From contig NC_088936.1 of NCBI RefSeq assembly GCF_033473495.1, positions 62,001 to 126,000 on the forward strand: a DNA stretch of 64,000 nt, given 5' to 3'. Below, piece after piece: positions 1-10,653 of the stretch; the stretch's first letter is position 1; the number at the start of each line of letters is the position of its first letter. The position numbers and the translations under genes are program-made. Below the pieces are notes generated by a model that saw nothing but the letters and a program-made list of their open reading frames with translations, was not told the DNA's origin and did not search any database. The DNA comes from Cercospora beticola (taxonomy: Eukaryota; Ascomycota; Dothideomycetes; Mycosphaerellales; Mycosphaerellaceae).

Positions 1-3000
1 GAATATAGTCTCCTACTAGTACTAGAACTAGCTTATCTATTAACTTCCTAGCTTAGCTTAGGTAGTTTAGTAGTTCTACTTTTCTTCTACTAGAGTTATA
101 GTTCTCTAAAGTTTTCTTCTTCTAGATTCTCTATTCTCTAGTACTTCTTCTTATTCTTTAGTAGAAGTAGTAACTATATAAAAAGTATTTAGCTAGGACC
201 TATAGGTTTAGTTACTATAGCTATAGGTATAGTAGTTATAGAAAGTATAACTACTATTAGCTTCTTTAGAAGTCTACTAACTAGGTTTCTAATAGGTATA
301 CTACTTACTTAATTAAGCTTAGGAATATTTAGCTCTATATCTCTTTCTTTCTTATACTTAAACTAAGTAGTAGTATTATAGACTTTAATAGCTCTTATAT
401 TAGGCTTCTAGAAGAGCTATATTTTAGTAGTATTAGAAATATACCTAATAAATATAGTATCTTTACTTCTATTTATTAGTTTATCTAATCTTATTTCTAC
501 TAGCTAGAACTTAGGATCTATATAGACTACTACTTTATAACTCTAAACTCTAAAGTATAATACTAAGAGTTAAATACTTAAAAAGGCTTCCTTAGGTAAT
601 ATTTTAAATCTATTAATTTCTAGGCTATTAGAAAAGGAATTTCTAATAACTATATAGGCTACTAAAGCTTCTAGCTAGAATTTAATAGGTATATAGGTAT
701 CTTCTAGTATTACTCTTATATAGTCTTTAGAAGTTTAGATTAACCTCTTAACTACTCTATTCTAGATAGAATTATATACTTTAGTTATATAGAAGGAAAT
801 TCTATATTCCTTCTCCTACTACTTTAGTATAGTAAGAAGCTCTCTTACTCTATTACTTTTTATAATTTAGAGAGAGTTTCCTAATTATAGCTTAGCTTTT
901 ACTTTCTAGTCTTTAAGGATACTTAGTATATCTTCTCTAGACTTTATTAGGAAAGTCTATTTCTTTCTTAAGAAGTTATTAATAATCTTAAGCTACTATT
1001 TATATTCTAATCTTAAGATAGGTAAAGAACTATAAATATTAATAGAAACTAGAGATAACTTTTAGAGTTTCCTTTTAGTTTCTTTCTCTTTATATTTCTT
1101 TATCTTTACTAAGAAATATACTCTATAAGGTTAGTATTCCTTTAGAATAGAAATCTAAGCCTTTAAGTTAAATATTTTATATAGGTTTCTAAGAAGACTT
1201 TCTCTAAAATATATAAGTCTTCTATACTAAAGCTTCTACTATTCTTAGGTCTTTTCTTAGGCTTTAAAAGTATAGGCTTTATTCTTTTATTTTTAATTAA
1301 AGTATAATATTATAAGCTCCTATAATATATTATTAATCTCCTTAATAAATAGTACTCCTTCTAATAGTTTTATCTAAATAACTAGTTTCCTAGATAATAA
1401 AATAAGTATAAATTTTAGTAGTTAAATACTATACTATTAGCTAAATTAGTTCTAAGAAACAAGATTTACTCCTAGACTAGATATAAAGAGAATATTCTTA
1501 AGAATAATCTATTTTCCTCTTTTCCTATCTATTACTATATTTCCTATATATATAGCTATTAGATAGCTACTTCTAACCTTAATCTACTTTTTCCTCTAAA
1601 GAGATTTTAGTTCTCTAAAAAGTAATTCTTAGTTAGTTATATATAATAAAGTATAGAAGTTAAGTAGCTATCTTAATAGTATATACTTACTTTTTGCTTC
1701 TATAGTTAAATATATAACTTTATTAATATTATTATCCTCTAATAGAGATTAAGATACTTTAGATACTATAGAAGGCTCTATATCTTCTTAGATAGTATAT
1801 ACTTTCTTAGAAAACTTCCTTAAAGTTTGTTCCTTTTTAAGAGATTAGACTTTTAAGCTAAGTTTCTTTACTATTTCTTTTAATACTTCTTTATTTAGTA
1901 AAGATCTCCTTCTAAATATACTCTCTCTAAATAGTATTCTTCTCTTCTCTACTCTACTAGCCTATTTTAAGTTAATAGTTCTCTTAGCTTTATTAAAGTA
2001 TAGATACTTAGTAATACCTCTAAAATACTCCTCCTTATAGAAGTAGTATTTTAGCTTTATACTTTAGATCTCTCTTCCTTTAGTAAATATTACTATTTCT
2101 TATAACTAGTATCTATACTATATTAACTCCTCTACTTTAAGAAGTTAGAGGATTTCTTTAGAGTCTAAGTCCTTCTAAGCTTAAATAGTCTACCTTATAC
2201 TCTTATACTTAGCTAGAAGTATAAAGAGTAGATACTTAATCCTTATATTAGAAGTCTTATAGTATAACTTCCTCTAGTTAATCTCTATAATCCTCCTTCT
2301 AAGATTACTAAAGTAGACCTATAATTTCCTAATTATATTCTCTAGTTCTATTTTAAAGGTTATAAATTCTTAGATAATAGCTATTATATATACCTATTAG
2401 ACTTTGCTATATTTCCTATATAGCTTTATCTAGATATTATATACTCTTATCTTATCTATTACCTTATCTTAGTTATCTATATAAAGACTTTCTATTAGAA
2501 TATAGATTGTTTTTATATTATCCTTCTACTATTTTAGGCTAAACTCTAAAAATATAGTGCCTTTCTTTTTACTTAATAAAGCCTTAGATGCTTTAGATTT
2601 AGCTAGAGTAACTACTAATAATCTCTTTAAGTCTAAGATTATCTAGAAGATTTCTTTTCTTCTAAGTATATTCTTCTATAGCTTAAACTATAGTCTCTAG
2701 TTCTCTCTTATTAGGATTAGTATTCTCCTTCTATTTAATTTACTTATTAAATCTATTTCTATAAAATTAAATAAATAAATCTAAACTCTAGAAATATAAG
2801 CTCTTTTAATATAATTAGTAGCTTCTAGATTTCTGCTTTTTCTAGTTACTAAGACTCTTCTTTTTTAGCTAAAGTATCTAAGGACTTTTCTCTCTTATAG
2901 GAGTTAGTTAGGTTCTTAAATAGAGAACCTCTAAAAGATCTACTTTCTTAGAAGAGTACTACTAGCTAGTTCTAAAGTATTAGTAGTACTTAGTACTTAG

Positions 3001-3260
3001 GCCTAGTCTTATCTACTTAAGTACTATAGTCTAAAGCTAATCCTTTCCTCTTTATACTTTTTTAGTATACTTCTTTTTTAAAGTAGAGTATATTTTACTA
3101 GGCTTTTCTCTATTTTATCTACTTTTTAGAAACTTCTAGCTTATAACTAGGATCTTCTAAAGCTTTAAAGTAGTATAGATAGGATATATCTCTAGTCTCT
3201 CTTATACTCTTTTCCTACTTCTCTATCTAATTAATACTATAAGTTCTATAAGAGATAATA
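1..3260. mobile_element. CpG-free RIP-degraded element, cut by the window start
   Basis: This segment has essentially no CpG, CpA or TpG, so cytosine survives almost only before T or C. It ends at about 3260 with the bases TAATA, the same terminal bases as the defined LTR element at 5271-7602, and CpG reappears at once. I read this as the right end of a RIP-degraded retroelement inserted into a CpG-retaining sequence. I could not recover any protein motif, and the left end lies outside the window. Family and orientation are unknown. Confidence 0.45.
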
Positions 3261-3315
3261 CGTATTACTTTAAAGATAAGAAAGCTAACTCTTACTACTT
3301 AGAGCCTCTCTATAA

Positions 3316-3331
3316 ACTCGAGCTTATAACC
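3316..3331 (-). other. Possible LTR primer-binding site (second copy of motif)
   Basis: The 16 bases actcgagcttataacc are followed directly by TATTAAAT, the same arrangement seen at 7371-7390, where a 16-base motif abuts a well-defined LTR that begins TATTAAAT. By analogy this would be the primer-binding site of a minus-oriented retroelement whose 5' LTR starts at 3332. The sequence right of 3332 does not match the 5271 LTR, so it would belong to a different family. No partner LTR was found in the window. Confidence 0.35.
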
Positions 3332-3781
3332 TATTAAATTATATTCTCGTAGGTACTCGTCGGATAGATATAATATAGTAGAAGTAGAGATAATAAGTAG
3401 GAACTAACCGAGTTAATTATATTAGTTAGTTATAAGTTATATCTTACTTCTAAAATAGGTATTAGCTAGGTTATATAACCTAGTATTATATAACCTATAT
3501 TACCTAATTCTAATCTCTAAAGTATCTCTTAGAATATCTAACTAGACTATACTTTCTAATAATATTTATAGTATCGTCGAGAAGGAAAGTAGCTAGCTTA
3601 CTATCTAACTATATTTCGACTTCTCTTTCTATATATATTACTAGTATACTCTAAACTAGTAGAGAGTTATCGCTATCTAGTTTAGCGCTAGTAACTCGTA
3701 TATCGTCTCTAGTATCTTAGCTTTTTTCGCTCTCTACTCCTTTACTATAGTTACTCTATAAATAGCTAGCTTTTTACTATC

Positions 3782-4080
3782 TTTCTTAGAGTTCGAGTAG
3801 TTAGAACTAATATAGCTAACCTCGTTATATATATAGTATATTAGTTACTAGCTCTTACTTTTACCTTTATATTTACCTCTCGGCTTACTACTATTAGTAT
3901 TATATTAGCCGCTAGTCGAACTAGAGGCTCTTTTATAAGAAGTATTGCTATCGGTACGCTTACGCTTAGCCTACTTATTCTCGATATTACTATAATACGG
4001 CTTATAAGGTATAGCTTTCTTAGCTTACTCGAGGTATCTTACTAGAGTAATAAGGTCGGTATACTTATTAGAAATAGTAT
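3782..4080 (-). pseudogene. RIP-degraded retrotransposon Gag fragment with CCHC knuckle ghost
   Basis: Read on the minus strand, this stretch gives a Lys/Ser-rich basic sequence interrupted by TAG and TAA stops, as expected for a Gag C-terminal region. At 3838 down to 3797 there are exactly 14 codons with tyrosine at positions 1, 4, 9 and 14, which is the spacing of a C-x2-C-x4-H-x4-C zinc knuckle. The codons are TAC, TAT, TAT and TAC, which is what RIP makes from TGC, TGT, CAT and TGC. Residues between them (I, N-E-V, I-S-S-N) suit a knuckle. This marks 3340-5270 as part of an LTR retroelement lying in minus orientation. It encodes nothing functional now. Confidence 0.6.
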
Positions 4081-5270
4081 AGCTCTTAATAATATTCTTA
4101 TATAGTAATAGCTTTAGTTTTATAAGGAACTAGTATACTAGCTACGCTTTAGTATAGTTACCTAGCTAAGACTCTAGGTTACTAAAGTCTATTACGAACT
4201 ATTATATACTCTAGCTCTTACTCTAGTATATATTCTTATATTCTATAGTTACGAGAAGTATATAGTTTGCTTAATCTCTAATAATATCGTATAGGAATTA
4301 ATAGAACTAAAACTAGATATATCTTATAGATAGAACGCCTAGGTATTTATTATACTATACTTCTTATACTTCGCCTACGAGGTATATAATACCTATAATT
4401 ACTTTCTAGTAATCTATCGGAAACCTCTTTAGTATAGCTATAAAGTTTATCTTAAGAGTATAGATAAATTCGTATACTTCCTTTATAGTTTTACTTTTAA
4501 AGAGCTTAGGTATATATAGCTTAATAGACTCGTATAAACTATACTCGTCGCTTTCGGAACGTACGCTACTTATATAACTTATAGACGCGCTACCTTACTA
4601 AAGTATTAGCTATTCGAGGCCTAGCGCTATTATACTTAGCTATACTAGTAATTTAATTATCTATATTTCTTTTAGTAAGTATTTATTCTTAGCTTTAAGA
4701 GTATAGATCTCTAGCTATTCGCGTAATATATTATTTTTAGCTTAGAGGCGCCTACGTATTATATATACGTTACTAGCGTTATTAGTATTATCTATATTCT
4801 CGTTCTATTCCTTTTTAGCTTATACTATTCTAGATTCTAATATCTCTTTAATATAGCCTAATAGCTATTTATCGTTTAGTATATCGTCGTTACGATTAGT
4901 CTACTAGGTAGATACGTTTCGTATAAGTATAATAAGTCTTAATAGATCGCTACTCTCGATAAGGTAGAAGAATTATAATTATAAGAGTAGAATATAGTAA
5001 TATATTAAGCGTCTCTAGACTTTCTATCTAGAGATATTAAGAATAATTCTTACCTTCTTAGTTTATATATATTCTATATACTTTTGTCCTATACTAAGTA
5101 TAAGTAGTACTAGCTATTATACCTTAACGCCTAGTAAGCTATACCTCTCGAGCTATATATCTCTAGCTCTTATACTACTACTATTAGATAGAGGTATTTT
5201 TTAGCGAACGATAGCCTAAAAGTAGCGTAAATCTCTAATAATATAGGCCTACGTACTACCTTCTAAGAAC

Positions 5271-5486
5271 TATTAAATATAGGAGTCTAATCTATCTAGT
5301 TATAGTAGAATAAAGTAAAGTAAAACTCTCTATAATAAATAGTTAGAAAGGCTTAAGTTACTATCTACTATAAGCTTATAAAGAAATACTCTCTACTAAG
5401 AATTCCTAAAGCTTAAAATACTACTTATCTAAAGCCTAACTATTAAATAGAGAGATATAGTATCTATAGAATCTTAAATTATAATA
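5271..5486 (-). repeat. Left LTR (3' LTR of the minus-oriented element)
   Basis: This is a 216-bp direct repeat of 7387-7602. It begins TATTAAATATAGGAG and ends AAATTATAATA, and is preceded by the target duplication agaac at 5266-5270. Most differences from the right copy are C/T or G/A changes, as expected for RIP acting on both copies. Confidence 0.8.
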
Positions 5487-7370
5487 CTCTTTCTAATAGC
5501 CTATCTCTTAATAGCTAGTACTCTTCCTTAGTCTTATTCTCTATTATAGTAAAAGCTCTTACTTTACTTATATTTCTAAAAGCTAAGACTATACTTCTTA
5601 TAGGTTCTAAATACTAATAGCTTAATAGTAAGTATCTCTTCTTTTAATATAGAGTATACTACTTAGCTTTAAATAACTCTAAGTTATTTATTCTCTTTCT
5701 TTCTTATTATTATTTCTATATAGCTTTTATAGTATAAGCTAAATATTCTAATTCTCTCTCTAATTTAAGTTACTTAAGTATTTCTACTTCTTTCTCTTTT
5801 AGAATAGAAAGAATATTATTAGGTAATAAGTATAGTTAGATATCTATAGTATCTCTAATAGATAACTAAGATTTAGATAGGCTACTAAGTAGAACTTAGA
5901 TTCTATTCTTAGGTTTAACTACTTCTACTATTACTAGCTAGGCCTCTCTTATTTTCTTTCTAAGTAATAGTAAGCTAGACTATACTTATAATATATTCTA
6001 TAAACTTATTATTTAAAAAGTAAAGTACTACTATACTAGTTTCCTTTCTAATATCTTATTATTCTTATACTTCTTCTTTAGCTTTTACTAGATAGCTTTT
6101 ACTATTTCTTTCTCTAATACTATCTCTTTATCCTCTTTACTAATATAAAGCTAAATCTAGTAGATTGCTTTATAGTTTGCTTTATTAGTTATTAGAGTAG
6201 ATATTAAGGTCTTAATAGTTAAGTATAGGTCTTTTCTTTTAAAGAATATAGCTATTTTTCTAAACTATTATTCTAAGTTCTTCTTAGAGAGTACTAGATA
6301 TAGTTTCTTTACTAAAGTACTATTTATTTTATTTTATTCCTATCTTATTTTCTAAAGAGTTAACTTTAGGTATATATATTACTAAGTTCTTCTAACTATA
6401 GCTAAGAAATAAATTTGTTTTATATAGTAAACTAGGACCTATATATCTTAGTATTTAGTTCTTAGTATATATATAGGTAGAAATTCCTTTATACTAGACT
6501 ATCTAGTAGAGAATTAACTATACTAAGACTCCTCTCTTTTAGCTAGAGCTTCTAGAACTCTATCTTCTAGATAGCTTTAGAGTAGGTATTATACTCTAGG
6601 CCTTATATATAGTATATATATTAATAGCTAAAGGAGTATACCTCTTTAGTACTCTCTAGTATAGGAACCTCCTAGTACTACTATATTTATAATAAAGGTA
6701 GATTTATAACTTCTTTTAATTTTAAGTATATTAGTTTATTTAACTAGATTTCTAGAGCTTAATTATCTAATCCTTCTTTAGATTCTAGAGATAGTAAGAG
6801 GTTTAGTTAGTCTCTAAAGTATTATTAGCTAATAGTAGGTCTCTTTAGAACCTACTTTATAACTATCTTAACTAAATATAACCTATCTAGTATAAACTAA
6901 TTCTCTAGCCTTATAAGATCTTTCTTTAAATAGATAGTAAGTTCTATCTATATAGCTATCTTTAGAAGACTCCTTCTCTTTCTAATAGCCTAACTACTCT
7001 TCTAACTTTATTCTCTTCTACTTTCTAGTAGTAGGAAATACTAGACTAACTCCTAGTATTATTAGACTATAACTTTTATTTACTAAGTATCTAGCCTAAG
7101 TATCTTATAGAGTTTATTCTCTATCTTTATATAGCTATATAGTATATTCTTCTACTTAGGACTAATATATATTAGATATCCTATCTACTTATATATACTA
7201 TTCTTTCTACTATCTAGTTTATACTTATAAGACTACTCCTTTTACTTCTAACTCTTTTATAGCTTTAGATCCTACTATTACTTTTAAGTCTCTTACTAGA
7301 GTATCTTAACTTCTACTAGAAGTACTTACTATTATATTCTCTAGCTCCTAGCTTTCTAGCTATAATATAA

Positions 7371-7386
7371 ACTCGGGCTTATAACT
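7371..7386 (-). other. Candidate primer-binding site, half-tRNA-iMet type
   Basis: The bases actcgggcttataact abut the right LTR with no gap. On this strand they resemble the anticodon arm of an initiator tRNA (GGGCTCATAAC), with the anticodon CAT changed to TAT as RIP would do. Copia of Drosophila and yeast Ty5 prime from a half-tRNA-iMet cut in this arm, and the strand and position here are right for a minus-oriented element. The assignment is inference; the LTR itself is not in doubt. Confidence 0.4.
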
Positions 7387-7602
7387 TATTAAATATAGAA
7401 GTCTAACCTATCTAGTTATAGTAGAATAAAGTAAAGTAAAACTCTCTATAGTAAGTAGTTAGAGAGGCTTAGGTTACTATCTACTATAAGTCTATAAAGA
7501 AATACTCTCTACTAAGAATTCTTAAAGCTTAAAGTACTACTTACTTAAAGCCTAACTATTAGATAGAGAGATATAGTATCTATAGAATCTTAAATCGTAA
7601 TA
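7387..7602 (-). repeat. Right LTR (5' LTR of the minus-oriented element)
   Basis: This is the 216-bp direct repeat of 5271-5486. It starts TATTAAATATAGAAG, ends AAATCGTAATA, and is followed by the target duplication agaac at 7603-7607. The motif at 7371-7386 touches its inner edge. Confidence 0.8.
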
Positions 7603-7607
7603 AGAAC

Positions 7608-7965
7608 GAATATTATATACGTCGAGAACGTATTAGAAAGTAGAGGTAGATATAGTAAAGCTAAGCTCGCGTTTAAAGCTAGTATATATAATTTTAGAGT
7701 TCCTTCTAACTAGATTTATAAGCCTTTACTAGCTACGCCTATTAAGAGCCTTTAGTCGTCCTATACGCGGTTTTAAGAATATAGTACTAGTATTATAGAC
7801 GTTCTAAATAACCTTACGTATAGAGTTTAGAAGCGCGTTTTCTAGCTCTATAATCTTAGCGATTACTAGGCTACTACGCGCTATACTATATATCTAAGCT
7901 CTATACTATAGACTAAACTTATAATTATAAACGTAATTACAAGAGATAGGCCTTAGAGGCGTACG
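7608..7965. mobile_element. Right-hand remainder of the host retroelement
   Basis: This AT-rich segment is CpA- and TpG-poor but retains CpG, like 3340-5270. Together with the target duplication this suggests it was continuous with 3340-5270 before the 5271-7602 element inserted. It would be the 5' (leader or LTR) side of the element with the Gag ghost. No LTR boundary could be defined in it. Confidence 0.4.
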
Positions 7966-8007
7966 TGGCGTGTTTATGTTGTGGTTTGAATTAATCCTAT
8001 AGAAAAC

Positions 8008-8168
8008 ACGCGTTCAAAAACACGCGAATTTCTGACGTTAGAGGACAGACTTTTGAGAGGTCACTGTAGTGGTTGAAGGTGGCCACGCTTGTCAGAATCA
8101 GCATCCATGGCGAATACGCGTCTGTTGCTACCTAATGAGAACTGTTGTTATTGTCTTTCTACCACGCG
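8008..8168. promoter_or_regulatory. Cluster of four ACGCG motifs upstream of the MFS gene
   Basis: ACGCG occurs at 8008-8012, 8022-8026, 8116-8120 and 8164-8168, all between the repeat edge and the ATG at 8283. The first two lie in a 10-base direct repeat (aaaacacgcg). ACGCG is the core recognised by the fungal MBF cell-cycle factor, but it may simply be a GC-rich remnant at the repeat border. Function is not shown. Confidence 0.25.
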
Positions 8169-8282
8169 ATCTTTCTTTGTGTCTTGAGCATACTCATCTG
8201 CTCGTGCCAAGACTATCACGAGCTTTGTACCGCTCTACCAAGATCCATCAAGCATTGAGCAGTTTGGGAGATACACCCGGCC

Positions 8283-9997
8283 ATGGCTCCCTCTGCCGAT
8301 CCGATCAAGCACGACATCAGTGTGAATGCACCAAGTGAATCTACTCCTCTCCTCGGTGCTCCAGATTCTGCTCCTGCGACTGCGGATTATGCCACCAATG
8401 GCTCAGCAAATGGGCACGCGCAAAATGGCACGAAAGCGGCCCAAGAAGAGAGCAATCCGATGCCTTACACGCAAGTCATCGTGCTCTGCTATGCCTCTCT
8501 CGCCGAGCCAGTGGCCTACTTCGCCATCTTCCCCTTCATCAATGAGATGCTGGCTCGAAACGGAGACCTTCCGTCCGAGTCTGTAGGCTTCTGGTCTGGA
8601 TCCATCGAATCGCTTTTCAGTCTAGTACAAATGGTTCTCATGATTTTCTACGGACGAATGGCAGATCGGATAGGCCGCAAACCGGTTCTGGTCTTTTCAT
8701 TAGCAGGAGTGTCGGTAGCAACTGCGTTGTTCGGGATGAGTAGGAACCTGTGGCAGATGATTGTTTTGCGATGCGTCGCGGGTCTGTTTGCTGGTACGGT
8801 GGTGACGATCCGGACTATGTTGAGTGAGATTACGACCAAGGAGACTCAAGGCCGGGCGTTCAGTTGGTATATGTTTACACGAAACTTGGGCATCTTCGTG
8901 GGCCCTCTTTTGGGTTCGTCTTCTCGCACCTCATACACGGACTATCACAATGTACATGCTCACATCCCGCAGGAGGCGCTCTCGCCAACCCAGCACAGCA
9001 GTTCCCGAGTACCTTTGGCCACAGCCAATTCTTCATTGACTACCCATATGCCTTACCCACTTTCGGCGCCGGCTTGATGTGTGCCAGCAGCACAATAGCC
9101 GCTCTGATTTTGCTGAATGAAGTATGTTAACATATCCCCTCGGGTATTGCATGGCCTCGCTGACTCTATCACAGACGCTAAAGCGCGACGAAAGATCAGC
9201 TTCCAAAACCTCAGCACCGCCAATGACAACAGTCGAGATTCTCCGCGCACCAGGAGTGGGTCTCGTCCTATTCATTCTCGGACACACCATGACTCTCGCT
9301 CTTGGATACACCGCAACGTCTCCAGTGGTCATGTTTGAGCCCGTGGACAAAAGCGGCTTTAACTTCACTCCAGCACAGATCAGTTACTTCCTCGCCACTG
9401 CAGGTGCTTCTCAAGCACTGTGGACACTCTTGGTCTTTCCGCCTCTCGAAAGGTCGATCGGAAGCAAACGAATCCTCTTCTACTGCAGCATTCTCTGGGT
9501 CTTTTTCATGGCAGCTTACCCTATTGGCAACGAACTGCTGCGACATGGCAAGGACACGGTCTTTTGGGTCTTCATGTGGTCTGTCATGGTCCTTGGCTCT
9601 AGTGTGAGCATGGCGTTCGGTAAGTCTCTCCCTCTCTATGCATGCTCCAGTCGCGGAAAACAAATCCCTGACGTGTATTGCAGCTGCCGTGCAACTCCTC
9701 ATCAATGATATCTCACCCTCCAAAGAAGTACTCGCCACAGTAAACGCCCTGTCGTTGACTGTCAGTTCGGGTGTGCGAGCTGTGGCCCCTGCTCTTTTCA
9801 CGAACATTACAGCACTGGGAATTCGGTGGGGCTGGGCGGATGGCCATCTGGTCTGGTTCATTTTTATCGCTCTTGCAGCTTTGCTGATTGTAGTGACACG
9901 ATTGTTACCTGACGAAGACTCCAACAAAGCACAAGATGCAAAGCAGGCGAACGGATTGACGAGCTCGAGACGCCCGAATGACGAAGCCGAAGCTTGA
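8283..9997 (+). CDS. MFS transporter (DHA1/ZIFL-like), four exons
   Basis: The gene encodes a membrane carrier of the major facilitator superfamily, probably an H+ antiporter in the plasma or vacuolar membrane; the substrate cannot be told. Exons are 8283-8913, 8973-9121, 9175-9619 and 9684-9997, with GT-AG introns of 59, 53 and 64 nt, giving 512 residues. After a polar N-terminus of about 60 residues come hydrophobic segments fitting 12 helices. The loop 2-3 signature reads GRMADRIGRKPV. The C-terminal tail is hydrophilic. The overall pattern recalls yeast YCR023C and plant ZIF1-like carriers. The ATG is about 320 bp from the RIP block, yet the gene shows no RIP-type damage. Confidence 0.88.
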
Positions 9998-10653
9998 GGC
10001 AGCAATATGCTGGACACACACAATGAAAGGATGCAAGAGAGTCACTGGAGATACTCGGATCGAATCTTTTGACTGAGGCCATGACGGCTGCGACCATCAA
10101 GGGGTGGAGCAGAAACTTCGCTTGACGACGCAAATCCAGTCGCAGCGCACTCTGTGTGGCACGTCCTCGTCAACTACTGACCTGATGTCTAGCATTTCGC
10201 AGGTTCACGGCTCTCAAGCGTCGTCCACTATAAGAGACAGCAAAATCTCACATCCGGAAAGTCTGGGATTTACGGAAACCAATTCACCGCTCCTTACCAC
10301 GAAAACAGCACACCGAGGCAGCGGGAACTCAGAGCTCAATTTCAGGGTTCCCAAGAAGAATGACAGGTGCATGGTGACAGACAACATACACAAGATATCT
10401 AAAGAAAAGCTAGAAGCGCATCAAGTAAGAACCAGTAAGATATGTCACTTGTGATCTAGCTATACATGCTTCTCATATCAAGGTCCATCGTAACAAGATG
10501 CAAATGCCACCGGCCCACGCTTTCCATTCGCGGTAGGCCCGCGGACGCCATGAGATCGTCTAAAGTCACCACAGTCACAGGCAACCCTGTGGAAAATGCT
10601 GCAAAGGTAAAACGTCCGAACCATGAAGATGTCACCTTAAGATCATTGCACAA
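9998..10653. other. Intergenic, convergent 3' regions
   Basis: This lies between the stop of the MFS gene and the stop of the minus-strand gene at 10654. The open frames here are short and have no recognisable protein features or codon pattern. I see nothing else in it. Confidence 0.6.

Larger units (their letters stand above)
5271..7602 (-). mobile_element. RIP-degraded LTR element, 2.3 kb, with two LTRs and target duplication
   Basis: Two direct repeats of identical length (216 bp each, about 90% alike) bound a 1.9 kb interior. Each starts TATTAAATATAG and ends TAATA, the form RIP would give a TG...CA LTR. The 5-bp sequence agaac lies immediately outside both ends (5266-5270 and 7603-7607), a target-site duplication. 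A candidate primer-binding site at 7371-7386 touches the right LTR, so the element reads on the minus strand. The interior is too short for a full gag-pol and lacks CpG; it was either non-autonomous or internally deleted. Both flanks retain CpG, so it inserted into another element. Confidence 0.8.
1..7965. repeat. RIP-degraded AT-rich repeat block
   Basis: The block is extremely AT-rich and has no open reading frame of useful length. CpA and TpG are almost absent and TpA is greatly in excess, which is the signature of RIP (CpA to TpA) acting on both strands. The right edge is sharp: around 7965 TpG and CpA return and ordinary coding DNA follows. CpG is also missing from 1-3258 and about 5487-7370 but is present in 3261-5270 and 7603-7965, so the block is a mosaic of at least two mutated sequences. 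It contains nested LTR retroelements, listed separately. Such blocks are usually heterochromatic; that is inference here. Confidence 0.9.

Noticed and set aside
3468..3497. 14-bp palindrome aggttatataacct with a nearby half copy
   Set aside because: Short AT-rich palindromes are expected by chance in RIP-saturated sequence.
8069..8338. 89-codon frame before the MFS gene
   Set aside because: It lies in the promoter and leader, overlaps the real start in another frame and has no protein features.
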